NCBI RefSeq assembly: GCF_033439725.1
Contig: NW_026944385.1
Location: 4,001,001-4,065,000, forward strand
Direction: 5' to 3'
DNA from: Neurospora tetraspora
Taxonomy: Eukaryota > Ascomycota > Sordariomycetes > Sordariales > Sordariaceae
DNA length: 64,000 nucleotides
A program made the translations under genes and the position numbers. Below the pieces are notes generated by a model that worked only from the letters and a program-made list of their open reading frames with translations, did not search any database and had not been told where the DNA came from. Within the stretch, counting starts at the first letter, position 1, and the number at the start of each line of letters is the position of its first letter. Positions 1 to 12,624 of this stretch are shown piece by piece.

Positions 1-1901
1 GATCAGCAATGCGGATGCCATGGAGCTTGATGGGCCATCACTCAACGGAATGGCCTTGAATCATGCATTCAGGGAAGCAGAGGAACAGGCGTACGAGGAC
101 GAAGAGTACAAGATCTGGAAACAAGTCACAAAAAAGGATCGTGCTCTTGTGGCGAAGGAGCGTTTCCAGTTGTTCAAAGACAACAAGCTAAATCCGGATG
201 AGCCTGCACTATTGCGAACCAAAGCCGGGATGCGCCGATTTCTGAAGTCTCGCAAAGAGGCAGAGGCCATGGGCGTGATCACCTCACAAGGTGATGCTCC
301 TGGTAGTGGAGATGGAAACAAGGTGGCCGAGACATTAGCCCAGGGAATGGAGGCTGAGACTATTCGGAATCTCCCCGCCTATTACGAACCCCAAACCATC
401 ATACCCGATATTCCACCAAAGCTACAATGGGTCGAGGATGGCGAGGGACAAGTCATCAACCAGCATGAAGAGTTCCTCCGGCTCGTTCCTCCTGGTCAAT
501 TCACCGCCCCTGAAAGTCGGCTGACCAAGAAGTTCGATGCCAACATTCGACAAATGCAAGAGACCCGCAAACTGTGCTCCAAGATCAGCGTCATCAAGCA
601 GATGCAGATCCAGACTCAGGTAAGTTTTGCGGGGACAATCAAGCGTGATGATTATCTTCGTGGCTTAGACGCTGACATTGGAATAGGTGTATACGAATCA
701 GTTCCCTAAATATAACCCGGAGCCGATGGTGGAAGCCGATATCGAGCCCACCTTTCTCGCCGGCGAAGGTCCCGTCATGGCCCCCGAGGTGTGCAGGGCG
801 GCATTACAACGATCCGTTGCCAAGATTTTCTACCATGCGGGCTTTGAGGAACTGCAGCCCTCTGCCCTGGATACGATAACCGACATTGCCGGCGACTACT
901 TTCAGAAGATCGTCCGGTCATACAACGTATACCGTGAAGCTGAGTGGAAGGAGGCGCCGCCTGCATGGAAGGAAAGGGGGGTAAACTACGTGCCCAGATT
1001 CACGAATGAAGAGGTCCTCTTGCACACTTTGAGCGAAAGTGGCATCGAACTGGACGCGCTACAGGCCTACGCCAAGGACGATATCGACCGCCTGGGCAAC
1101 AAGCTCACCCAGATCCACGATCGGATGAAGGCGCATCTTGCTGACCTACTGCGGCCGGCACTTACTGACAATAATGGTGACGGGTCAGGATCGTTCGAAG
1201 ACGGCAGCGAGCAGTTCGTAGGAGGCGACTTCGCGGAGGAACTCGGCGATGACTTCTTCGGCTTCAAGGCCCTCGGTCTCGACCGCGAGCTGGGTCTCGA
1301 GATGCTTTCGGTGCCACTGCACCTGCTGCAATCGAGGGTCAGAAACCAATACCAGATGCAGGCCTCGACAACCGGCCAAGCGACAACCGACCTCTTCGAG
1401 CAGCTCCCGCCTGCCGAGCCGGTCACCAAGGAAAGCATCCAAGAAGAAATCGGCCTGGTTAAGAACTTCTTCCTCGCCAAGCTGCACGCCAACAACGATC
1501 AGCCGCTCGTGGAAGACGAAGACCTGCCCGTCAAGCAGAGGAAGCCGCGTCCCCGTCTGGCCGCCAGCGGCAAGATCACCGCGCCCGCAAAGCGCCCGCT
1601 CAGAGAGCAGATCGCCGCGGCAAAGAAGAGGAAGAAGGAGGCTATGGCGGGCGCCAATGCCTCCCCAGAGAAGGCGGGGGCGGTCGCGGGTGGTACACCC
1701 TCCAAGAAGGCCAAGACCGGACATAACATGGTCAATGGTATGGGCGCCGCAGGAGGGCCACAAGGAGGAGCTGGTGGACTGGTTGCTCCGCCCATGGAAA
1801 GAATGGGCAGCGTCAATAGCCAGACGAACGCGAGCATCACGGATAAAGATGATGCGGGGGCTATGGGGATGATGAGCCCGGAGAGTTTTGAGCAGAAGTG
1901 A
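1..1901 (+). CDS. spt7: SAGA complex subunit Spt7, C-terminal part (5' partial)
   Basis: Exons are <1..619 and 687..1901. The 67-nt intron (GTAAGT...ATAG) joins ...QTQ to VYTNQF in frame. The frame is open to the window edge, so the N-terminus, where the family has its bromodomain, lies upstream. Exon 2 contains a bromodomain-associated histone fold (segment starting [20 protein letters not shown], about 60 residues after the splice). This fold pairs with a TAF10-type partner in SAGA. A charged acidic segment and a Lys/Arg- and Gly-rich disordered tail (KKRKKEA, then GGTPSKKAK) follow. Spt7 is a scaffold of the SAGA histone acetyltransferase coactivator in the nucleus. The family call rests on the order of a conserved pre-fold region ([17 protein letters not shown]), histone fold and basic tail. 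The next gene converges on it from the minus strand. Confidence 0.85.
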
Positions 1902-3808
1902 AAGTGGAAAGGAAGTGAGGATCATTAATGGAGGTTGCTTGGGGGGCTCGTTGATATACGAGATTGGGAAACAGGAAACAGACGACGGGATGATGGATGG
2001 ATAGGTGGATGGGTAGTGAGAGGATTACCAAAGGAAAGCATGAAAGCGCTTTTTCTAGTGTATTATGTTCTCTTGTCTGTCCGGGTCAGTCAGTGGAAAT
2101 GGTGAAGAGGATTTGGGTCTATGGTCAGGTTAGGTCAGGTCGGGTCGGGTTGGGTTGGCTGGCTGTCTGTCTTCAATGGCTGTATGTGGCTAAGCTGGAC
2201 ATATTGTTGGTTCATCTTTTGGTTTATCCGAGGGGGGAAGATGCTTCCCTCCTCTTTATTCTTCTACTTCTTTTCACACATGTTTTTTCTTCAGGAAGAG
2301 GGGGGATAGGTATTCAGAGCACAGACTTTGTGCTTGACTGGTTGGTTGATTGGTTCATTGATTGATTGATTGATTGATATCCCTGATCGCGAGAGAGAGA
2401 GGCGAAAGACGAGAGACAGAGAGAGAGAGAGACAGAGAAATCTACAATTTGCATTTGATACCTACCTTACCTACCATCCTTCGCTTCCTCCCATCTGGGC
2501 CACAACATCCATCCGTCTTCCGCTTTACCTCTTCATACGGTGTTCGGTGTAGATGACATTGCCATATATATGCCTGGGACACGTAAAGCCACTTGTTTGA
2601 TATTTTTATATCTCTAGAGCTCTGTCACTCGTCTGTATTTTACTCGACTCGGTTATTCAAGTCTGGAAGTCTCCAAGCCACCCTTCTTCTCCTGCTTCAC
2701 ATACTTCTCCCCTTGCAGCTCATATCCACATTTACGCTTTTCTGCCATCCTCCCTCCTTCCCTACCTCCCTACCAAAACAACAAACAGGATGTGGGTAAA
2801 AGAGACATGGAAGATACAAAGCTCAAAACTATTAGCGGTTGTACATAAGGATACGAGGACGCCGGGGAACATGTGAGACACATGGGAAATGGACGAGAGC
2901 ATGGGGATACGCGGGAAAATAAAACGAAAATGGAAGGATACGGAACGGATGGGAATGACTTATCGTCGAGTTAGAGAGATGAAGGTCAAATACGTATACA
3001 TAAAGTCATGTTACCACCAAGCATGTAACGAGTATAGAATTGTTTATTTCCTAGACCATGTCTATTCATGGGCTGCTTTCGTATTCAGTCGGGTCAGGCC
3101 AGGAAAACTACCTCAGCGACGACGACGAGGACGACGACGCTCACGGCCTGTACCTTATCATCACCATGGCAGCGAGGTAGGCCAACGCAGTTGCAAAGCA
3201 GATTGATCCATCACTTTGAAACGTAACAATCAGTATTTACAGGTTCTGTGTTAACTTCGAACTTTGCACAGAGCATAGTGTAAATCTATTTTCGCTTCCT
3301 TGCCCAACTACCTTTTCCTCTTTGCTCTTTTTCCCGCTTTCCATGATATCCAGAAAATGGGGAGAAATGAATAGGAAGATCAAGTAATGCAGTGCTCCAA
3401 TTTTGAAACTACCCGCTGTTTTAATGCAAGATGGTTTTTTTTTTTTTCAGAAATATCCACGTAGACCAACCAACCGACCGATCAACCCATCTGAAGCAAC
3501 GCAACGGGTGCTCATTCATATCCATAATAACGGTATTGCAAGACACAACACATACATACATACAAGAAGCAAATAATTTTGTTCTATCATCCATTCGTGG
3601 CAAACATGGTTTCATCCCCGTCTTTATTGACCCCAAGAAGAAATATTGCGATGGAGCCAGAGGCTCAACCAACCGGAAGGTAGCCTTTCCCGTTTTTAGA
3701 ATGACCCTAAAATTGATGTCAAGGTCCATAGTTATTCTTCAGATCACCTAGTAACCGAAAGGCGATAACTCGCATCCTCAAAACAGCATCATCATCAGCA
3801 TCACAGCC
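1902..3808. other. Convergent 3' intergenic spacer with simple repeats
   Basis: This is the spacer between the 3' ends of spt7 and the Nab3-like gene. I see no gene. It holds simple-sequence tracts: GATT repeats at about 2346-2378, a GA/GACA purine tract at about 2390-2440, pyrimidine-rich stretches at about 2460-2780 and a T run at about 3434-3448. Short open frames here have no protein-like composition. It probably contains both 3' UTRs. Confidence 0.6.
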
Positions 3809-6785
3809 CTACGGAGCAATGCGCCTGAGCTGGTCAAGAAGCTTCTGCGCTTGTTGGGCATCATAGCCCGTCGGGACTGGAGGTGCAGAACCGACCCCGT
3901 ACGCTGGGGCCTCCCCGTAGCTCGGAGCTCCTGGGTTGGCGGCGCTCCTCAGGTTTCCAAGCAGAGCGTTGATGTCGATCTGGGGTGCTTGGGGAGCTAC
4001 AGGGGCCGGCGCCGCGCCATAGGGCATGGCTGGATGAGGCGGTTGCTGCTGGGTCGCACTTTGAGACTGTGTCAAAGTAGCCAGGAGCGCGCTGAGGGAT
4101 TCGTTGTTGAGTTGACCAACCACGCTCGAAATGTCTTGCGCTGGAGCAGGCGGCTGTATTTGAGGTGCCGGAGCCGGAGGGATGGCGTAGTGTTGTTGAT
4201 ATGGATAGCTAACAGGAGGTGGGACCTCTGGGCGGTACCCGTGGCCATAATTGTTGACTGGTGGGTAAGCAGGTTGCGTGGGCTGCGGCGGCTGAATGCG
4301 CTTCTTGTCGACCACCAACGCAGCAGCCTGATGCGGCGTTACCTTATAATCGTCGAAGTTGATGCTGGTGGCGGTCCGAGTAAATACCCGAATGTGGAGC
4401 TGGTGTTTGCCGGGCGAATTTGGGTCAAGGAAACTGACCGCATGCACACCCTCCACCATCTGACGTTGTACCAGCGGCTCCCGGGGAAAGCGCGGATTCG
4501 CATAAATAACATTTGTTCTCAGCCCATGTGAATGGAAGACGCCCTGAACCCACAAGACGAACTCCTTATGTACGTCTCCGAGTAGGACAAGCTGAACGTC
4601 TGGAACATCGGCTCCATAGCGGAAAGGCATGTCAAGCTCTTCGCTAGATGGCACGCGCCGATGCGGGCTGTCGTCTCTGCGTCGATAGCCGTTATCATAG
4701 TAGCGGACTGGTGGCGGCGATCTGGATCGGCGGCTGTCATATCCAGGGCCAAAATCGCGGTCTCTGGAATCCCTAGCATATCGGCCGTCTCGGCTTCCTC
4801 GGCGAGGAGAAGGTGAGCGCCCAGGACCCGGGCGGTAGTCATCTCTACGCCAGCCCGGATCCCTCGCCTCATAGCGGTCTCTTATACGGCTATCACGTGG
4901 CAAGCGGCGGTCAGGCGACCGCTCGCGCTCACGTTCACGGTCGCGCTCAGGGTGTTCTTTCCGAGTTCTATCCTGTTTCTTGGATATCTCCAAATCTTCG
5001 GAACGGTTAGCCGGCATTCAACTTCACCCAAGCCACTAGACCCCATCCAGAAAAAGAGATGGATTTTAGGGCCTGGAGTTTTATGGCAACAACTGCTGGG
5101 AGTAAGTCTACTTACTGATTGCACGCCCACCGAGCTCGATGTCGCGGCAGCCGCGAATAGCAGCAAGACCTTCCTCGATGGTATGATATTGCACGAAGCC
5201 ATATGCATTCTTCAAAGAGATCTGTGCGAGGCGTCCGAACTTGCTAAAGACATCGAAGACTTCGCGTTTCGAGACTCTCTCACATGACAAGTTACCTACG
5301 TTACAGGTCAGTACATGGCACCAAACAAGACAGGCGACTGTTGCACTTACCAATAAAAATACGCGAGCCTTCAGGGAATCGTTGCTCCCATCTCGCCTCC
5401 AATGTGTACTGCCTCTCATCGGCAAGGAACTTTTCGTAGTCTTGATCGCTTGCTGGCGCATAGATGTTGCTTATGTGAGAGTTACCAGGCCCCGGAATAT
5501 GTCGGGAGTTGTGTGCAGATGCGTGGGGTTGTGTTTGGGTATTATTGAAGGAATTGGGTGGGATGGGAGGCAGTGAGGAGATGGCTTCATTGCCGATACC
5601 GGAGCCGCCAGTAGACATGTACGCAGTACGTGGTGTCCCAGGTCCAACGCTGGGAGGGGAGCCTTGGGCATGTACAGAGTTATGGGGTCGGGGATGGAAG
5701 TGATGGGCCTGAGGTGGGATGGCAGGTAGACCACCTTGAGGTTTAGGTGGAAGCGAAGCAGAATGGGAAACATTCAGGGTGCTTGGCCCGTTCTGGGAAG
5801 TTTGGGTGGCAGGCGGTTTGGATGAAGCAGCTGCTACAGATGTGGCAGAGGCCGTGGTAGGTGACGCGGCAGCTCTCGCCGTGATGTTGTCCACGAGCTT
5901 CTGAATGTCAACGGCAGTGTCATCATCTTCATTTGCCGGGGTCGGGCTATTTGAAGCGGCAGCAGAGTCTTTAGTAGAGGGCTGGACATCAGGAGGGGGA
6001 GCATCTGGCATTTGGATCTCGCCAGAATCCGGTGCGGAAGGCACCTCGGCCATGGAAGAACTGCCGTTGGGCGCGGCATCGGGTACAGGATCGGGATTTG
6101 AGCTTTGGAGATGCTGATGGGGGGCGGCGGGAGCGGAATCAGATGGCGCAACTAGAGACTGAAGCGATTCGTTGGTCTGGGCTGGGAGCGGCTCGGCTTC
6201 AGAATGGGGCTGGGTTTGGCTTGTGACTATGGCTGGAGGAGACGATGAAGGATCAGAAGTAGGTGCAGTGGAGGGCTGAGTCTTCGAAGGGTCAGGCGTG
6301 GAAGAATCATTCATCATAGTTTCTGAAGCCTTTGATACATCTGGCTGAGCCTCGTCGGCCTCACCTTCACCTTGGTCCGTGGGCGAATCAAAGGTGTGCG
6401 CATAGTCATCGTTGCCCGTCTCCGGCTTGTCCCCCTGCTCGTTGTCCTGCTCCTGCTCCTGCCCATCCTCGTCATACGCATCAAGGCTGTCGTCATCATC
6501 TTCCGAATACTCGCCGGCAACTACTATGGTGTCGGACACATCGGAAGACTCTTGGACCGGCTCTGGCATGGTGGGCGAGGTGTACGAGTTGTACGAGGGT
6601 TGAGACGTAAGGTTCGGATTGGTCAGTTGATTGGTTAGTTCCTCAACTACCGCGTCAATGGCGGCGGCGTGGTCTTGTAGCCTTGGGACCAGGGTCGGCG
6701 AGGTGCTGTGGAGGGCGATTGGCTTGGGCGAGAGAGGACTTAGATCTGCAGAGGCCACAACTTCCGGCGTCTGCCCAGACATCAA
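3809..6785 (-). CDS. nab3: Nab3-like RRM RNA-binding protein
   Basis: Exons (minus strand) are 6785..5351, 5295..5116 and 4995..3809, predicting 933 aa. The 55-nt and 120-nt introns both interrupt the RRM. The RNP2 motif RIFIGNL is split after IG, and RNP1-like NAYGFVQY is in exon 2. The N-terminal half is acidic and Ser/Pro-rich (EDDDDSLDAYDEDGQ). After the RRM come an RS/RD-rich stretch (RERERERSPDRR), a globular segment (VQLVLLGDVHKEFVLWVQGV...) resembling a class II tRNA-synthetase anticodon-binding fold as in NCOA5, and a Gln/Pro-rich tail ending in a short helix (AQKLLDQLRRIAP), as in Nab3 self-assembly tails. Yeast Nab3 acts with Nrd1 in nuclear non-coding RNA termination; that role is inferred here by family. 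The third acceptor (CCGAAG) is forced by an in-frame stop just upstream. Confidence 0.8.
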
Positions 6786-8020
6786 GTGGAATCAGGATGG
6801 GTTGAAGAATAATCTGGGTCTTGTTGCGAGGGTGGTGAGAAGTGGTAGCGACGTGGGACAAGACGGAAGGTTAGAGTAGCGGGATCGCGAGAGGTCTTGT
6901 TTCCTGAAGTTGAATTTCGCCGGAGCAGGTTGTTCAAGCTTGTAACTGGTGAGATGTAGCAAATTGGTTTGGGCCTTGGAACGCTGTTTGGAGGTTTCGC
7001 CTAGATCACCAAACTGAATGTGAAGTGAGAGAGAGGACAAGAGCTAGTGGAGTTTGGACTTTGTTGAAGAGAGCAGCACCGCAAGGGCGACGAGGTTGAG
7101 GACTTGAGGTGGGTAAATAGTTTGCAGCGAGCTGCACCTGCGTGGTGGGCAATGTGCCTGGGGAAATGGGAAAGAAGAGTTGCGCTGAGCTGCAACTAAA
7201 GTCAAAGTGAGATTAACGATGTTGGAGAAAAGAGTTTGCAGAAGTGGAAGTGTAAGAAAGCCGCGAAAAGAAGTCACGGTAATCAGAACCGATCGCGTTC
7301 TCCAATTGCGGGGCGGAGGGGGCGGAGGGAGCGGAGGAGGAACAAGCGGAGAGCGGCGGACAGAGCTTCTTTTTACTTTGGTTGTCTCATCTGGACGTGT
7401 CGGATGAGGGCCACACTGCCAGGCTGAGGATTGTTCAATCGCAAAGACCGAGCTCAAGCTGAAGTTGCTAAGAAGGGGCGATGAGAGGAGTAGACAAAAT
7501 AAAACATGTGTCACCGTGGCCAAGCCGATTTTTGATAAGTAATAGCAGACTAGCAGCAGTAGTATTTGGAGGCAGTCCAGACGTGTGCATCTGCAAAAAG
7601 GAAAAAGATGGAAAGATGAATTGGGGAAGTGGAAGCTCTGTCCCTTGGCTTTCCTGAGAGGGTGGGGCTTCTGCAAGGCTGATCCAAAGAAATTTCTCGA
7701 CGAAAGCAACTGTGGACTGCAGTGACAGTGGGGCTTGCCGTGGACGGGTGTGTTTAGTGCAGTGCCCCCGGCAGTTGTATGCCCGGGCCAAACCACTGCA
7801 TCTGGGGCTGCCATGAAACCACCACTTACACCCGACTGTTAACACCGGGCTTGGAAGTGAGGTGAGAACATCTTCCAGACCATCCTGTAACTCCAGTGAG
7901 ACATATATACGGTTACTCTTAAAGCTTGTCGGATTTTGGAGTTTTCACGATTCAGCCTGCTAATACGGCAAACGCGTGGTTCATTCACAGGTCGTAGATG
8001 CAGATAGCTGCCCTGACAGG
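6786..8020. promoter_or_regulatory. Divergent promoter region of the Nab3-like and RF-1-domain genes
   Basis: This is the 1.2-kb head-to-head spacer between the two start codons, so it should hold both promoters and 5' leaders. A 256-codon minus-strand open frame (7814..7044) runs through it. It is Pro/Leu/Ser-rich, low in protein character and has no recognisable domain, so I treat it as leader or promoter sequence. No individual promoter motif can be assigned with confidence. Confidence 0.4.
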
Positions 8021-8753
8021 ATGAACAACATCAGGATGAGGATGAGGCTCCTTGCCAGCCTCTCGCCCATGGTCCGCATGCGCCCTGCTTGGGCCATGAA
8101 CCCTAGCCCCGTGATGGTGACTAGACGGCTGGTCCGACATCAAGCATTTGACGCTGGGTTTGACCCGGATGAGCTAGCCGAAGCACGCAGGTGGCACAAG
8201 TCATTCCAGCCAAGCACTCTTCCACAAGGCGACACTTCCTTTTCACGCTCCAGCGGCCCCGGAGGCCAGCATGTAAACAAGTTCGTCCCACTCTTCAGTT
8301 AGCCAGGTCTTGTCCGTCCAAGTTGACCCTTGAGTAGAACAGAGACAAAAGCAACAACCACATGGCCCATCTCGAAGCTCCTAGCTCATCTTCCCAAGAT
8401 CTTGCATGCCAGGCTTCGAGACTCAAAATACTATACCAGGGGCAATGATTCTATAACGATACAGGCACAAACCGAGCGCAGCAGGAGTGCCAATCAAGCC
8501 GAGAACCACCAGAAGCTGTATGACGAGCTCATGAATTTATACGCGAAGACGGTCCCCGCAGAGTCGAGTCCCGACAAGGCACGTAAATATGAGGCATTGT
8601 ATGTTTTCTTCGACCACTGAACATTCATTTGATAATGCAGCTCACTCTGACACTGGAGGCACTTACAGAAAGAAAAAAGCACAAGAAGAACGACTAAAGG
8701 AAAAGAAGTTCCTCAGCTTCAAGAAACAGTCCAGAAGAGGGTCTGACTACTAA
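8021..8753 (+). CDS. pth4: Mitochondrial RF-1 domain peptidyl-tRNA hydrolase (Pth4/ICT1-like)
   Basis: Exons are 8021..8280, 8338..8598 and 8669..8753, predicting 201 aa. The catalytic GGQ loop is intact in SGPGGQHVNK at the end of exon 1, and the 57-nt intron falls inside VNK|TETKATTTW, the usual sequence after GGQ. The C-terminus is strongly basic (KKKAQEERLKEKKFLSFKKQSRRGSDY), as in ICT1/Pth4/ArfB-type proteins, where the basic tail binds the mRNA channel of stalled ribosomes. The N-terminus is Arg/Met-rich and has no acidic residue among its first ~40, as expected of a mitochondrial targeting sequence. The ATG at 8021 is the first in frame. The protein probably releases peptides from stalled mitoribosomes. 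It is too short for a full RF1 (no codon-recognition domain). The first donor (GTTCGT) is weak but is the only one that keeps the motif. Confidence 0.85.
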
Positions 8754-9258
8754 AGTGTCATGACGACGGTGTAGTGGAGCGTTGCGTGGTCAAAATGGAC
8801 GGAAATTAAGGTTCTAAGCCTCCACCGAAGCATGTGGTAGACCAACCAAGATTTCAGAGGATGAAAAGAAGTTTGATGTAGTGTATCTTTTGTGGTAAAG
8901 TCCAAGTGAGGTTGAGGATGGGACCAAGTTGAAGCCGAGCCGATGCCTCTTATCGGTTATCACTTCTCTATCACCCCGACCCCGTACCTGACGTATGTGA
9001 TCCGTGCATCGCCCTTATGCTGCCCTTGTCCCTGCCAGAGTCGCAGGACGCTTGGCTGAAAGTGGTAAGGTTTGCAGCCAGGACGACTTACCGCCCGGCA
9101 GAATTATCGGTGGGCATAATTTTTTTGGGCCCTTGATGGCCAGCCGTCTCGACTGTCTGGTCGCTGCTGTCTGCCCCGAGTCCGTCTCGAGTTGGAACTG
9201 GGTCTCTCTTGCTCCTCTCGACAAGTGTGACAGTTCGGATCTGCCAACAGTCTTCACC
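8754..9258. promoter_or_regulatory. Intergenic promoter/5' leader of the NAT10/Kre33 gene
   Basis: This 505-base spacer lies between the pth4 stop and the kre33 start, in tandem orientation. It must contain the pth4 3' end and the kre33 promoter and leader. A short open frame at 9004..9279 overlaps the kre33 first exon in another frame and is not supported. Confidence 0.4.
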
Positions 9259-12200
9259 ATGTCACAAAAAGTCATGTAAGTTTCCAGTCTCCAGTCTCGT
9301 CATGTCTTTAGCATCGCCGCCGTTTCGTCTCGAGCTAATCAATTGTTTTCTTTTGTCACAGTGATTCGCGCATTCCTGCGCTCATTCGCAATGGCATGCA
9401 GGAGAAGAAGCGTAGCTTCTTCGTCGTCGTCGGCGACCACTCCAAGGAGGCCATTGTCCACCGTATGTCGACTCGTCCCAATACCCTTTATCCTCGACCG
9501 CGACTGCTTTCCCCCGATAAGCTACCGGTGATGGCTGACGTCCAGCTTTCCAGTTTACTACATCCTTTCCAATGCGAACATGAAGCACAACAAGTCCGTC
9601 CTCTGGGCATACAAGAGCAAGCTTCTCAATTTCACAAGTCACCGCAAGAAGCGCGAAAACAAGATCAAGAAGGAAATCAAGCGTGGCGTTCGCGAGGCCA
9701 ACTCCGAGGACCCTTTCGAACTCTTCATCTCCCTCAACGATATCCGATATGTCTACTACAAGGAAACCGAAAAGATCCTCGGTAACACCTACGGCATGGC
9801 CATTTTGCAGGATTTCGAGGCCATGACACCCAATATCCTGGCCCGCACGATCGAAACTGTCGAAGGTGGCGGCTTGGTTATTCTGCTCTTGAAGGGCATG
9901 AACAGCTTGAAGCAGCTTTACACCCTTTCCATGGACGTACACTCGAGATACCGAACCGAAGCCCACGACGACGTCGTTGCGAGATTCAACGAGCGCTTTA
10001 TCCTTTCCCTCGGCAGCTGCGAGTCCTGCTTGGTTGTCGACGACGAGCTCAACGTTCTCCCCATCTCGGGCGGCAAGGCTGTTAAGGCGCTACCGCGCCC
10101 CACCGACGACGAGGAGGTGAACCCGGCAAAGAAGGAGTTGGACAAGATCAAGGAGTCGCTTGAGGATACTCAGCCCATTGGCTCGCTCGTCCAGCTGGCC
10201 CGTACGACTGACCAGGCCAAGGCCCTGCTTACCTTCGTCGATGCTATTGCGGAGAAGACTCTGCGCAACACAGTTACGCTGACTGCGGCTCGTGGTCGTG
10301 GTAAATCCGCTGCTATGGGTGTCGCCATTGCGGCTGCCGTCGCTTACGGTTATAGCAATATCTTTATCACGTCTCCTTCGCCAGAAAACTTGAAGACATT
10401 GTTCGAGTTTGTTTTCAAGGGATTCGACGCTTTGGATTACAAGGACCATGCCGACTACTCCATCATCCAGTCGACGAACCCCGAGTTCAACAAGGCCATC
10501 GTTAGAGTCAACATCCACAGAAACCACCGTCAGACCATCCAGTATATCCGCCCCCAGGATGCTCATGTTCTTGGCCAGGCTGAACTGCTCGTTATCGATG
10601 AAGCTGCCGCTATTCCTCTGCCCCTGGTCAAGAAGCTCATGGGCCCCTACCTCATTTTCATGGCCTCCACCATCAGTGGTTATGAAGGTACTGGCCGCTC
10701 GCTCTCTCTCAAGCTTATCAAGCAGCTTAGGGAGCAGTCTAGGACTGGTGCTGGTGTTAAGGACGTTGTTGAGGTCGACAGGACGAGTGGCAAGGCGGCC
10801 AAGGACACAGAGACCGTTTTCACTGGTGGTCGGTCGCTCAAGGAGATTACTCTTTCTGAGCCCATCCGTTACGCCCAGGGAGATCAGGTTGAGAAGTGGT
10901 TGAACACTCTCCTCTGCTTGGACGCTACGCTGCCCAGGTCCAAACTCAACACTCAGGGATGTCCCGATCCCTCTCAGTGCGAGTTGCTCCATGTCAACCG
11001 TGACACCCTCTTCTCCTTCCACCCCGTTTCTGAGAAGTTCCTTCAGCAGATGGTTGCGCTCTATGTTGCCAGTCACTACAAGAACTCGCCCAACGACCTG
11101 CAGCTTATGAGTGATGCTCCGGCCCACGAGCTCTTCGTCCTTACTGCTCCTATCGTTGAGGGCAGACTTCCTGAGCCGTTGTGTGTTATTCAGGTCTCTC
11201 TTGAGGGTAAGATTAGCAAGCAGAGCATTCTTAACAGTCTCAGCAGGGGCTCGCAGCCTGCGGGTGACTTGATCCCCTGGCTTGTGAGCCAGCAGTTCCA
11301 GGACGATGAGTTCGCCTCGCTTTCTGGTGCTCGCGTTGTCAGAATTGCTACCAACCCTGACTACGTGTCCATGGGCTACGGCTCGAGGGCGCTTCAGTTG
11401 CTTGTCGATTACTACGAGGGCAAGTTTGCCAACCTTTCTGAGGAAGCTGGCATTATCGTACCTAAGAGCGCTCCCCGCGTGACGGACGCTGAGCTCACGA
11501 ACGCCAGTCTCTTTGACGATATCAAGGTTCGCGACATGAACGAGCTCCCGCCGCTTTTCGCCAAGCTTTCCGAGCGTCGCCCTGAGCCCCTCGAGTACAT
11601 CGGTGTCAGTTACGGTCTTACCCAGCCGCTCCACAAGTTCTGGAAGCGTGCTTCGTTCGCTCCAGTATACTTGAGGCAAACTGCTAACGACTTGACCGGC
11701 GAGCATACTTGCGTCATGTTGCGCCCTCTCGGCGATGGCACTGACCCCAGCTGGCTGGGCGCTTTCGCCAACGACTTCCACCGCCGTTTCCTCTCCCTTT
11801 TGTCTTACAAGTTCCGCGAGTTCCCGGCCATCTTGGCGTTGACCATCGAGGAGTCTGCCGGTGCCGGTGCCAAGCTGGACCCCTCCAACGAGCCTACACC
11901 GCTGGAGAAGGCGGGGTTGGACAAGCTCTTGACGCCCTTCGACCACAAGCGCCTTGAGAGCTATGCCAATGGCCTCCTTGATTACCATGTCGTTCTCGAT
12001 CTTATCCCCAGCATTGCGCAGCTTTTCTTCGAGGGCCGCATTAGGTCAAACCTCCAGCTCAGCGGTCTTCAGCAGGCCATCCTGTTGGCTATCGGTCTCC
12101 AGCGCAAGGAGATTGATGCGATTGCCGGAGAGCTCACTCTTCCTTCCTCTCAGCTTCTGGCCATTTTCATCAAGATCATGCGCAAGATCAGCACGCACCT

Positions 12201-12624
12201 TGCTTCGCTGGTTGAGGGTGCTATCGCCAAGGAGATGCCTCAGCAGATCGGCGTCTCGACTGAGGACGCCTCTGCTGCGCACGATGACGAGATCATTGAG
12301 AACAACTTCGTGCCCCTTAATCAGAGCCTGGATGACGAGCTTGCTGAGGGTGGAGACCAGGCCATGAAGGCCATCAGGGCCAAGCAGAGGGAGCTCATTG
12401 ACTCCCTTCCCCTGGATCAGTACGAGATCGATGGAGGTGATGCCGAGTGGAGAGAGGCCGAGAAGCGGGTCGCCAAGGCTACCAAGGAAGGGAAGTCCAA
12501 CCCGCTTGTCAGTGTCAAGACCAAGAAGCGCAAGGCCGAGCCCGTTTATGAGGAGGAGAAGCCCGAGAAGAAGGATAGAGGAGACAAGAAGGGAAAGAAG
12601 CCCAAGCATGACAAGAGGAAGTGA
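9259..12624 (+). CDS. kre33: RNA cytidine acetyltransferase (Kre33/NAT10)
   Basis: Exons are 9259..9275 (17 nt), 9362..9462 and 9554..12624, predicting 1062 aa, close to the family length. It makes N4-acetylcytidine in 18S rRNA and certain tRNAs and is needed for small-subunit biogenesis in the nucleolus. Visible in order: the N-terminal TmcA-like domain (SRIPALIRNG, SVLWAYK, SHRKKRENKIK); a helicase/ATPase module with Walker A GRGRGKSAA near residue 283 and LLVIDEAAAIPLP near 385; a GNAT acetyl-CoA-binding segment (VRIATNPDYVSMGYGSRALQ) near residue 635; a C-terminal tRNA-binding-like region; and a Lys-rich nucleolar tail (KKRKAEP...KKGKKPKHDKRK). All motifs are intact. The third acceptor (TTTCCAG at 9553) was chosen because it gives VHLYYILSNANMK, the conserved continuation. 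Confidence 0.95.

Noticed and set aside
2121-2160. GGTTAGGTCAGGTCGGGTCGGG run resembling telomere-like repeats
   Set aside because: The units are irregular (GGTCA/GGTCG/GGTTG), not TTAGGG, and the site lies between two internal genes.
7044-7814. 256-codon minus-strand open frame in the nab3/pth4 divergent promoter
   Set aside because: It starts with an ATG but is Ser/Leu/Pro low-complexity with a poly-Pro run, has no domain, and lies where the nab3 leader should be.
10090-11988. 632-codon minus-strand open frame
   Set aside because: It is antisense to the kre33 coding exon. The length comes from biased codon use of a long GC-rich gene; no domain is recognisable.
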